From: an uncultured Clostridia bacterium
GTDB taxonomy: Bacteria > Bacillota > Clostridia > Christensenellales > Borkfalkiaceae
Length of the DNA: 25,036 bases
Direction: 5' to 3'
Assembly (NCBI GenBank): GCA_946624395.1
Contig: CAMORY010000042.1
Location: 1 to 25,036, forward strand
Part shown: piece after piece, positions 15,321 through 22,269 of the stretch
Layout: every line of letters starts with the position of its first letter
How positions within the stretch are numbered: position 1 is the stretch's first letter
Notes under the pieces: model-generated
What the model was told of the DNA's origin: nothing
Seen by the model: the letters and a program-made list of their open reading frames with translations, nothing else
Database searches by the model: none
Program-made: the position numbers and the translations under genes

Positions 15321-16025
15321 ATGCAAGAAGGTGTTCACAGCGGTCATCGCGAACGGCTCGTTAAAAAGTTTACGGAGTTTCCCGATTCCTTTTCCGACCA
15401 CGAACTTTTAGAAATGTTTCTGTTCCCGCTGCTCCCGAGAAAGGACACGAACGAGATAGCGCATCGGCTTATCAAGTCGTTCGGCAGTATAAAAAACGTC
15501 TTTAACGCGACGGCGGAACAGTTAAAGACGGTAAACGGCGTGGGCGAAAAAACCGCCGCGTATATTGTCTTATACGGCAAAATGTTGAAAAAAACGGCGA
15601 ACGTGCCGCAAAAACAGGTGTTAAACCCGTTCACTTCTTTTGAAAACACCAAGCGGGAAATGTTTGCATTATTTGACGGGCAGAAAACGGAAAAGTTTTA
15701 TTTCTTTTTGCTTAACTATAATTACGAAGTGGTTTTTCAGGTGGAATATCAGGGCAACGACGACTATTCGGTATTTGCGGACACCGCGGAGATTTCGAAA
15801 GTCATAAGCGTGCATAAAGCGAAGTTTGCGATTATGGCGCACAATCATCCGAGCGGGTGCGTAAATCCGAGTGCGGCGGACGACGAAGCAACGAGAATGT
15901 TTTATATTATTTGTCGGTTGCACGGCATAAATCTCGTTGACCACATTATAGTGTCAAAAGACAACCTGTTCAGTTATTTTTCCGACGGACGGATAAACTA
16001 TATTAAAGAAAATACAAAATTTTAG
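15321..16025 (+). CDS. radC: RadC / JAB-domain protein (UPF0758)
   Basis: The 234-residue protein has an N-terminal helix-hairpin-helix-like region (GSIKNVFNATAEQL then VNGVGEKTAA) and a C-terminal JAB/MPN domain with the intact metalloprotease motif H-x-H-x7-S-x2-D, seen as HNHPSGCVNPSAAD. The family is widespread, named after an old and disputed repair phenotype; its true role is unresolved. The ATG is followed by EGVHSGHRERL, the common RadC N-terminus (most relatives carry a GHR block near the start), so the start is well supported although no ribosome binding site precedes it. The gltX gene begins 43 bp after the stop, probably cotranscribed. Confidence 0.9.
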   Translation: MQEGVHSGHRERLVKKFTEFPDSFSDHELLEMFLFPLLPRKDTNEIAHRLIKSFGSIKNVFNATAEQLKTVNGVGEKTAAYIVLYGKMLKKTANVPQKQVLNPFTSFENTKREMFALFDGQKTEKFYFFLLNYNYEVVFQVEYQGNDDYSVFADTAEISKVISVHKAKFAIMAHNHPSGCVNPSAADDEATRMFYIICRLHGINLVDHIIVSKDNLFSYFSDGRINYIKENTKF

Positions 16026-16068
16026 CCGCATACGTGTCTGAAAATGCGGGACGTTTAAGGAGAGAATT

Positions 16069-17508
16069 ATGGAAAAAGTAAGAACGCGTTTTGCGCCAAG
16101 CCCTACGGGCTATCTTCATATCGGCGGTTTACGTACGGCGCTTTACGGATATCTTTTCGCTAAGCAACGCGGCGGGGATTTTATACTGCGTATAGAAGAT
16201 ACCGACACTACCCGCTACGTTGACGGTTCGGTTCAGATTATATACGACACTATGCGTGATTCCGGCATTATGTACGACGAAGGTCCGGATATCGGCGGCA
16301 ATTACGGGCCGTATATTCAGAGCGAGAGAAAGGCGATTTATACCGAATACGCTAAACTTCTCGTGGAAAAGGGCGGCGCGTATTACTGTTTCTGTACGCC
16401 CGAAAGAATAGCGGGGTTAAAAGACAGCGAAGGCAACGTTCGCTACGATAAGCATTGTCTTAAACTTTCAAAAGCGGAGATAGAAGAAAAAATCGCGCGG
16501 GGCGAGCCATACGTTATCCGCCAGAACGTTCCGACGGAAGGCTCCGGCACGTATCACGATTTGGTGTACGGCGATATTTCCGTGGACTATAAGGACATAG
16601 AAGACGGTATTTTGATTAAAAGCGACGGTATGCCCACCTATAACTTCGCAAACGTTATAGACGACCATCTTATGGGTATAACCCACGTTATCCGCGGTAC
16701 GGAATATCTTTCATCCACGCCCAAGTATAATTTAATGTACGACGCGTTCGGTTGGGAACGCCCCGTTTATATTCACCTGCCGCCCATAATGAAAGACGCG
16801 CAGCATAAACTGTCCAAGAGAAACGGCGACGCGGGGTACGAAGATTTTGTTAACAAAGGCTATATTAAGCAAGCGATTGTCAACTATATCGCGCTTTTGG
16901 GTTGGAATCCCAAGAGCAACGTTGAAAAAATGAGTTTAGCGGAACTTGTCGAACGTTTTTCTTTGGAAGGTATAAATAAATCGCCCGCGATTTTCGACGA
17001 AACCAAGATGAAATGGCTTTCTGGGGAATATATAAAGGAAATGACGATTGATGAGTTTAAAAAACTCGCCTTGCCTTTCTTAAAGAAAAGCGAAGCCTTC
17101 GGCAAGTTTAATGAAGATAAACTGCTTAATCTCGTTAAAACGCGCGTTCAGATATTAAGCGAAATCCCCGAAAAGTTGGACTTTTTAACCGACTTTAAAG
17201 AGTTTGATATTTCCCTTTTCGTAAACGAAAAACAAAAAGCAAGTGTGGAACTTGCAAAAGAAATTTTACCGAAAATAAAGGACAGATTATCGGCGCTTGC
17301 GGACTTTACAAACTCCGCGTTGTTTGAAACTTTGGTTGCACTCTCTAATGAACTTGGTATCAAAAAACAGGCGCTTTTATGGATTGCGCGGATTGCCATA
17401 ACGGGCAAAGGCGCGACGGCTGGCGGCGCAACTGAAATAGCAGAACTTTTAGGCAAAGCCGAAACTCTCCGCCGAATAGACTTTTCGATAGAATTGTTGA
17501 ATAAATAA
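16069..17508 (+). CDS. gltX: Glutamyl-tRNA synthetase
   Basis: GltX charges tRNA-Glu with glutamate (and tRNA-Gln in organisms using the amidotransferase route). The 479-residue protein is a standard bacterial class I enzyme: FAPSPTGYLHIGGLRTALY with the HIGH-type motif near the N-terminus, RIEDTD, the anticipated zinc-like CFCTPER segment, and HKLSKRNGDAG, the KMSKS equivalent, at about 245. The C-terminal part is the helical anticodon-binding domain. AAGGAG lies 7 nt upstream of the ATG. A weak 6-bp hairpin (CCGCAT with ATGCGG, 16026-16049) lies in the gap after radC but has no T-box features. A strong terminator follows. Confidence 0.96.
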   Translation: MEKVRTRFAPSPTGYLHIGGLRTALYGYLFAKQRGGDFILRIEDTDTTRYVDGSVQIIYDTMRDSGIMYDEGPDIGGNYGPYIQSERKAIYTEYAKLLVEKGGAYYCFCTPERIAGLKDSEGNVRYDKHCLKLSKAEIEEKIARGEPYVIRQNVPTEGSGTYHDLVYGDISVDYKDIEDGILIKSDGMPTYNFANVIDDHLMGITHVIRGTEYLSSTPKYNLMYDAFGWERPVYIHLPPIMKDAQHKLSKRNGDAGYEDFVNKGYIKQAIVNYIALLGWNPKSNVEKMSLAELVERFSLEGINKSPAIFDETKMKWLSGEYIKEMTIDEFKKLALPFLKKSEAFGKFNEDKLLNLVKTRVQILSEIPEKLDFLTDFKEFDISLFVNEKQKASVELAKEILPKIKDRLSALADFTNSALFETLVALSNELGIKKQALLWIARIAITGKGATAGGATEIAELLGKAETLRRIDFSIELLNK

Positions 17509-17519
17509 AAAAATAATTT

Positions 17520-17554
17520 TTACCGCCGCCACTTAAAAAAAGTGGCGGCGGTAA
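17520..17554 (+). terminator. gltX terminator
   Basis: A perfect 15-bp stem (TTACCGCCGCCACTT with its complement) and a 5-nt A loop lie 11 bp after the gltX stop, followed by GTTTTAAATATTTTT. On the minus strand it is also followed by T-rich sequence, so it could act both ways. Confidence 0.88.
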
Positions 17555-17578
17555 GTTTTAAATATTTTTAATACCGTT

Positions 17579-17715
17579 TGGTATAATTAAAAGTTATTCA
17601 GTTTTTTTATAATATAATAATTTTGCAAACTCAAAACTTGTCAAACTTGAAATGCGGTCAAAACGCCCTAATCTAAGGAAACCCCCGCCTGCGTTTGTGC
17701 ACAGGCGGGGTGTTT
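17579..17715 (+). ncRNA. Possible small RNA in gltX-mnmG gap
   Basis: This 219-bp gap between two convergent genes contains no credible open frame. It has a perfect extended -10 (TGGTATAAT, 17579-17587) on the plus strand; a transcript beginning near 17594 would end at the hairpin 17683-17710 followed by TGTTTTAT, about 120 nt. On the minus strand TTGACA (about 17651-17646) with TATTAT 19 bp on could drive a shorter antisense transcript toward the gltX hairpin. No known RNA family is recognised. Low confidence. Confidence 0.25.
17683..17710 (-). terminator. mnmG terminator
   Basis: CCCCGCCTG pairs exactly with CAGGCGGGG (17702-17710) around a 10-nt loop, 17 bp beyond the mnmG stop. In the minus direction the hairpin is followed by GTTTCCTTAG, a poor U tract; in the plus direction by TGTTTTAT. 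Confidence 0.7.
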
Positions 17716-17727
17716 TATAAAGAATAT

Positions 17728-19584
17728 TTAATTTTTAAGGTAAACCATTAAAACGGCAATATCTGCGGGCGAAACTCCCGAGATTCTACCCGCTTGCCCT
17801 AAATTTTTGGGGCGGATTTTATCGAGTTTCTGCCGCGCCTCTAAACGTAAGCCTTCCATTTTAAGATAGTCTATATTATCGGGTAAAAGTTTTTCTTCTA
17901 ACTTTTTAGCCTTGTCTATCTGTTCCTGTTCCTTTATTATATAGCCCGCGTATTTTGCGTCGATTTCCACGGTTTCAACTATCTGCGGCGAAATGCCGTC
18001 TAAAATATTAAGTTCTTCCGCAATTTTTTTAAGCGGTATGCCGCGCCTTACTAAATCCCCTGCGGAAAGTGCCGCTTGTGCCGCTGGAAAACCGAATTCC
18101 CAAAGTAATTTTTCGCAAGCCTTGGGCTTAAACGGCTTATTTATTTCCGCCGTTGCCTTTTCGTATTCCGCTTTTCTCTTTTCAAACACCGCTTTCCGTT
18201 TTTCGCTTATAAGTCCCGTCCGCATAGCCTTTTCGGTAAGTCTTAAATCGGTGTTGTCCTGCCGCAGCACTATTCTGTACTCCGCGCGGGAAGTCATCAT
18301 ACGGTAGGGTTCGTTAGTGCCTTTTGTTGTTAAATCGTCGATTAAAACCCCAATATATCCGTCGTCCCGTGAAAGGGTAAACGGTTCTTCCCCGCGTAGC
18401 GCTAAAGAAGCGTTAAGCCCCGCGATAAGTCCTTGCGCGGCGGCTTCTTCGTACCCGCTTGTGCCGTTTATCTGCCCCGCGGAATATAGGCCTTTTATCC
18501 GCTTGTACTCTAACGTCGGGTACAAATCGAGTGAATCTATACAGTCGTATTCTATAGCGTAGGCGTAGCGCATTATTTCGCAACGTTCCAAGCCCTTTAC
18601 CGTGCGGTACATAGCCTTTTGCACGTCGTGCGGGAGCGAAGTTGAAAGCCCCTGAACGTAAATTTCGTTAGTGTCCGCGCCTTCGGGTTCTAAAAAGAGT
18701 TGGTGGCGGTCTTTATCGGCAAATCTGACGACCTTGTCTTCTATCGACGGGCAGTACCGCGGCCCCGTGCCCTTTATCTGCCCCGAATAGAGAGGCGAAC
18801 GGTGTAAATTCGCGCGGATTATTTCGTGCGTTTTTTCGGTAGTATAAGTAAGATAGCAAGGCGTTTGTTTTTCGGGCAGTCTGTCCGTAAGATAAGAAAA
18901 GGGGTAAACGTCCGTTTCGCCGTTCTGGATTTCAAGCCCCGAAAAATCTATAGTACGTTTATCCACTCTTGCGGGCGTGCCCGTCTTAAACCGCCTTACG
19001 TTAAAGCCCAAATCTATTAAATTCGCCGTCAAAAGGTTAGCGGGCGAAAAGCCGTTCGGACCTGAAGAGCGTTGCCACTCCCCCGCGATAACGCTGCCGT
19101 TTAAGTATACGCCCGTACAAAGCACGACGGCGCGGCACTTTATAACGCCGCCGAACGCCGTCTTAACACCGGCAACTTGTCCGTTTTCGGTTAAGATTTC
19201 CACCGCTTCGCCCTGTAAGATTTTAAGGTTAGGAGTTTCTTCAAGCGTTTTTTTCATAAGGCGGTGGTACAGGTTTTTATCCGCCTGCCCGCGAAGACTT
19301 TGCACCGCCGCGCCCTTGCCGCGGTTAAGCATACGGATTTGAAGCAGCGCTTTATCCGCGTTTACGCCCATTTCGCCGCCCAGAGCGTCGATTTCCCGTA
19401 CTATCTGACCTTTTGCCGTGCCGCCTATGGACGGGTTGCACGCCATAAAGGCTATGCTGTCCAGATTTAAGGTCAGCATAACCGTCTTAAGTCCCGTTCG
19501 GGAAAGGGCAAGTGCGGCTTCTACCCCCGCGTGCCCCGCGCCGACGACTACGGCGTCGCAAGTTTCTTCAATAAATTCAGTCAT
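17728..19584 (-). CDS. mnmG: tRNA uridine-5-carboxymethylaminomethyl modification enzyme MnmG (GidA)
   Basis: MnmG, with MnmE, installs the carboxymethylaminomethyl group on the wobble uridine of several tRNAs. The 618 residues include the FAD-binding DAVVVGAGHAGVEAAL, CNPSIGGTAKGQIVREIDALGG, the conserved PRYCPSIEDKVVRF block with its catalytic Cys, EGADTNEIYVQGLSTSLP, and GYEEAAAQGLIAGLNA, then the helical C-terminal domain ending in GRISGVSPADIAVLMVYL. Its usual partner mnmE is not adjacent; instead mnmG follows dnaA on the same strand after a 62-bp gap filled by a large palindrome. No ribosome binding site is visible before the ATG (CCAAACGAAAAAATT), which is odd for so conserved a gene; the start is still right because the FAD motif begins at residue 10. 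Confidence 0.96.
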   Translation of the reverse strand: MTEFIEETCDAVVVGAGHAGVEAALALSRTGLKTVMLTLNLDSIAFMACNPSIGGTAKGQIVREIDALGGEMGVNADKALLQIRMLNRGKGAAVQSLRGQADKNLYHRLMKKTLEETPNLKILQGEAVEILTENGQVAGVKTAFGGVIKCRAVVLCTGVYLNGSVIAGEWQRSSGPNGFSPANLLTANLIDLGFNVRRFKTGTPARVDKRTIDFSGLEIQNGETDVYPFSYLTDRLPEKQTPCYLTYTTEKTHEIIRANLHRSPLYSGQIKGTGPRYCPSIEDKVVRFADKDRHQLFLEPEGADTNEIYVQGLSTSLPHDVQKAMYRTVKGLERCEIMRYAYAIEYDCIDSLDLYPTLEYKRIKGLYSAGQINGTSGYEEAAAQGLIAGLNASLALRGEEPFTLSRDDGYIGVLIDDLTTKGTNEPYRMMTSRAEYRIVLRQDNTDLRLTEKAMRTGLISEKRKAVFEKRKAEYEKATAEINKPFKPKACEKLLWEFGFPAAQAALSAGDLVRRGIPLKKIAEELNILDGISPQIVETVEIDAKYAGYIIKEQEQIDKAKKLEEKLLPDNIDYLKMEGLRLEARQKLDKIRPKNLGQAGRISGVSPADIAVLMVYLKN

Positions 19585-19606
19585 AATTTTTTCGTTTGGT
19601 TTTCGC

Positions 19607-19640
19607 TTTTACGCGGGGCGAAAATTCGCCCCGCGTAAAA
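19607..19640. repeat. Perfect 16-bp palindrome between dnaA and mnmG
   Basis: TTTTACGCGGGGCGAA (19607-19622) and its exact complement (19625-19640) are separated by two bases. Both strands read T-run, GC-rich stem, A-run, so neither has the U tract of an intrinsic terminator. It occupies half of the gap between the dnaA stop and the mnmG start. It may be a protein-binding palindrome, an RNA-processing site or an attenuator. Confidence 0.7.
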
Positions 19641-19646
19641 AAGTCG

Positions 19647-20981
19647 TTATTGTTTAAGAAGTTTTTTCTTTATATCGTTTATTTCGGTATAAAGTTTGGT
19701 GTCTAGTTTCATTTGTTCGGCAATCTTATCGCGCGAATAAACAACCGTGGAATGGTCTCTGCCGCCCAACAGTTGCCCTACCGTGATAAGCGGCAGGTTC
19801 ATCATATCCGTTATAAGATACATACAAACTTGGCGGGGTTCGACGAATTCCTTGTTTTTCTTTTTGCTGACAACGTCCGCTTTTGCTACCTTATAGAAAT
19901 CGCACACGCAGTTTATTATGTCTTCCGCCTGCAACTCTTCCTGCTTTTCACCGGCGGACTCTTTTAGCGCTTCGTTGACGAGTTCTATCGTGATGGGGCG
20001 TTCGTGGAGTTTGCTTGCAAACACGACTTTGGTCAGTTTGCCGATTAACGTCCTTACGTCTTCCCCTTCCATTTCCGCAATATAGGTCAAAACCTTTATA
20101 TCGACAAGGCACTTTTGCTCTTCGCTCTTTTTGCGAAGGATTGCGATACGCGTTTCTAAATCCGGCGGCTGAACGTCGGCAAGCAGCCCACCTTCGAACC
20201 GCGTGCGCAAGCGTTCTTCTAAAACCTCTATTTCCTTGGGCGGGCGGTCGCAGGTTAAAACCACCTGCTTGTTCTGCATAACGAGTTCGTTGAACGTGTG
20301 GAAGAACTCCGTCTGTACGCCCTGTTTTCTGGCAAGGAACTGTACGTCGTCAATTAAAAGAACGTCTACGTTCCTGTACTTGTTCCTGAAATCCGCGGGC
20401 GAAGCCTTGCCTTTCCCAAGACTTTCAATCATCTGGTTGGTGAACTGTTCGCAAGTGGCGTAAAGTACGTTTAAGGACGGCTTTTTTAGTTTTATGTAGT
20501 TGGCAATCGCCATTAAAATGTGCGTTTTGCCAAGCCCCGTGCCGCCGTAAATAAAGAGCGGGTTGTATGCTTCCCCGGGGTTTTCCGCCACCGCTTTTGC
20601 CGCAGCGAAAATAAATTCGTTAGAAGGTCCTACCACGAAAGAATCAAAGGTCAGTTTGGGATTGACGGGCGCGCCGTGCGTTTCGGCGGCGATTGCCGCT
20701 TCTTCACCGAACTTGGACAAATAATCTTCTCTGCCGTTTGCGACGACGATAGAAAAATCTGAAATGTCCGCGTTGCTTTTTTTCAGGGCTTCGCAAATTT
20801 TTACGCGCATTTTAGCCGAAACGGTGTCGGCAAAAAGTTTGCTCGGCGTGCAAAGCACTATTTTATTTCCCACAACGTCTACGGGGGTCAGTTGCGATAT
20901 ATACGTGTCGTAAGAAATGGAACTTACCGTTTTTTCGAGTTCGGGCAGGGTGGTTTTCCACAAAATCTCATAACTTTCCAT
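19647..20981 (-). CDS. dnaA: Chromosomal replication initiator DnaA
   Basis: DnaA-ATP binds and melts the replication origin. The 444 residues show domain I (about 1-85), a short domain II, the AAA+ domain with Walker A GGTGLGKTH (146-154), Walker B LLIDDVQF (208-215) and the arginine-finger region LRTRFEGGL, and domain IV with the DNA-binding signature GGRDHSTV (406-413). AAAGGA precedes the ATG by 9 nt. Unusually, dnaN does not follow; mnmG does, and recF is divergent 116 bp upstream. The intergenic region lacks a cluster of DnaA boxes (TTATNCACA), so the origin is probably not in this gap. A single one-mismatch box (TTTTCCACA) at 20954-20962 is inside the gene. Confidence 0.97.
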   Translation of the reverse strand: MESYEILWKTTLPELEKTVSSISYDTYISQLTPVDVVGNKIVLCTPSKLFADTVSAKMRVKICEALKKSNADISDFSIVVANGREDYLSKFGEEAAIAAETHGAPVNPKLTFDSFVVGPSNEFIFAAAKAVAENPGEAYNPLFIYGGTGLGKTHILMAIANYIKLKKPSLNVLYATCEQFTNQMIESLGKGKASPADFRNKYRNVDVLLIDDVQFLARKQGVQTEFFHTFNELVMQNKQVVLTCDRPPKEIEVLEERLRTRFEGGLLADVQPPDLETRIAILRKKSEEQKCLVDIKVLTYIAEMEGEDVRTLIGKLTKVVFASKLHERPITIELVNEALKESAGEKQEELQAEDIINCVCDFYKVAKADVVSKKKNKEFVEPRQVCMYLITDMMNLPLITVGQLLGGRDHSTVVYSRDKIAEQMKLDTKLYTEINDIKKKLLKQ

Positions 20982-21012
20982 AAGGCGGTATCCTTTTAAC
21001 GTATTTTTTCGT

Positions 21013-21041
21013 TTGCAATTAGGTAAATTTTATTATATAAT
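21013..21041 (+). promoter_or_regulatory. recF promoter; -10 palindrome shared with dnaA side
   Basis: On the plus strand TTGCAA (21013-21018) and TATAAT (21036-21041) are 17 bp apart, a good sigma-A promoter for recF with a leader of about 50 nt. The -10 lies in ATTATATAAT (21032-21041), a perfect palindrome, so the minus strand also reads TATAAT (21037-21032) toward dnaA, although its -35 is poor. The two promoters would overlap face to back and compete. Confidence 0.7.
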
Positions 21042-21097
21042 AATTTTAAAATAAAATAAAGCAATTCGGGCAGTTTAACCGAAATTTTTTGTTTAAC

Positions 21098-22201
21098 ATG
21101 AAGATAAAGACTTTAACGCTTAAAAATTTCCGCAACTATTCGGACGAAAAAATCGAATTCGGCGGCGGCGTGAATATATTGACGGGCGAAAACGCACAGG
21201 GCAAAACCAACGCGGCGGAAGCGGTGTTTTTTCTCTGTACGGGCTATTCCCCGCGCGCGAACCGCGATAAACTCGTAGTAAAATTCGGCTCTAGCAGCGG
21301 CGAAATCGCGGGCGTTGCCGATTCTGCGTACGGCGAAGTGTCGACAAGGATTGTCTTTTCCACAAGCGATAATAAGCGAATGTTCGTAAACGGTATAGAA
21401 GTGTTAAGGATAAGCGAACTTTTAGGCAATATACACAGCGTGTTCTTTAATCCCGCCGAACTGAAATTAGTGCAGGAAAGCCCCGAAGACCGCCGCAGAT
21501 TTATGAATATATCCCTGTCGCAGATGTCGAAAAGTTATTTCAGAGCGCTACAAAATTACAACAAAATTCTGGCGCAGAGAAACAACCTGTTAAAGGATAG
21601 GGACGTAAGTTTAATACGCGAAACTTTGCCTGTGTGGGACGCGGGATTAACTAAACACGCGGCGACGATAATTAAGGCACGGAACGCCTTTTTAGCGGAA
21701 CTTGCCCCGATAGCGGAAGAAAAACACGCGCTTTTATCGGGCGGCAGAGAAAGGCTTACAATGAAAACCGAGAGCGGCTATTACGGCACGGAAGAAGAAA
21801 TCGCCTACGCCCTATCGGAAGATTTAAAAACGGGTTTCGAACGGGATTTGCGGCTGGGGTTTACGGGCATAGGTCCGCACCGCGACGATATAAAGTTTAT
21901 GCTAAACGGCGAAGATGCGCGGGTGTTCGGTTCGCAAGGTCAGCAAAGAACGATTGCGCTATCGCTTAAACTTGCGGAAGCGGAAACGTTTAAAACAAGG
22001 TTCGGCGAGTATCCCGTACTTATATTAGACGACGTGCTATCCGAACTCGATAAATCCCGTCAGCAGAAGTTAGTTGCGGCGGTAAAAGACATACAGACGA
22101 TATTTACGGCGACCGCCGTTCCCCGTGCGATATTTAAGGGCGTACCCTACCGCCATATAACGATAAAAAGCGGCGCTATAAAGTCGGTTAAAGATTATTA
22201 A
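21098..22201 (+). CDS. recF: DNA replication and repair protein RecF
   Basis: RecF is an SMC-like ATPase that loads RecA at gaps with RecO and RecR. The 367-residue protein starts MKIKTLTLKNFRNY and has Walker A GENAQGKTN (30-38), FFNPAELKLVQESPEDRRRF, the ABC signature region GSQGQQRTIALSLKLAE, and Walker B LILDDVLSELD. I take the ATG at 21098, where the family's N-terminus begins; an upstream in-frame TTG adds only three residues. No ribosome binding site is visible. Its usual upstream neighbour dnaN and downstream gyrB are absent; instead recF is divergent from dnaA and convergent with a lipoprotein gene. Confidence 0.96.
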   Translation: MKIKTLTLKNFRNYSDEKIEFGGGVNILTGENAQGKTNAAEAVFFLCTGYSPRANRDKLVVKFGSSSGEIAGVADSAYGEVSTRIVFSTSDNKRMFVNGIEVLRISELLGNIHSVFFNPAELKLVQESPEDRRRFMNISLSQMSKSYFRALQNYNKILAQRNNLLKDRDVSLIRETLPVWDAGLTKHAATIIKARNAFLAELAPIAEEKHALLSGGRERLTMKTESGYYGTEEEIAYALSEDLKTGFERDLRLGFTGIGPHRDDIKFMLNGEDARVFGSQGQQRTIALSLKLAEAETFKTRFGEYPVLILDDVLSELDKSRQQKLVAAVKDIQTIFTATAVPRAIFKGVPYRHITIKSGAIKSVKDY

Positions 22202-22223
22202 ATATAATGTCGCGAAAAATGTC

Positions 22224-22253
22224 GCGGGCGCGCCTATTAATAGGCGCGCCCGC
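22224..22253. terminator. Bidirectional terminator between recF and lipoprotein gene
   Basis: GCGGGCGCGCCTA pairs exactly with TAGGCGCGCCCGC around TTAA, between two convergent stops (22201 and 22270). T-rich stretches follow at a short distance on both strands. Confidence 0.82.
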
Positions 22254-22269
22254 AAGATTTTAAAAGTTT

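Noticed and set aside
16026..16068. T-box or riboswitch leader before gltX
   Set aside because: The gap is only 43 bp with one 6-bp hairpin, too short for a T-box or any riboswitch.
17600..17640. dif-like recombination site (TATAATATAATAAT ... GCAAACT)
   Set aside because: Only loosely similar to the Bacillus dif arms, and a dif site is expected near the terminus, not close to dnaA; the A/T-rich run is better read as promoter-like sequence.
17652..17720. 22-residue open frame (MRSKRPNLRK...) on the plus strand
   Set aside because: It has no ribosome binding site and runs straight through the hairpin at 17683-17710, so it is most likely chance.
20982..21097. Replication origin between dnaA and recF
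   Set aside because: The gap is A/T-rich, but I find no TTATNCACA box in it and only scattered near-matches inside coding sequences elsewhere in the window. The A/T-richness is explained by promoters.
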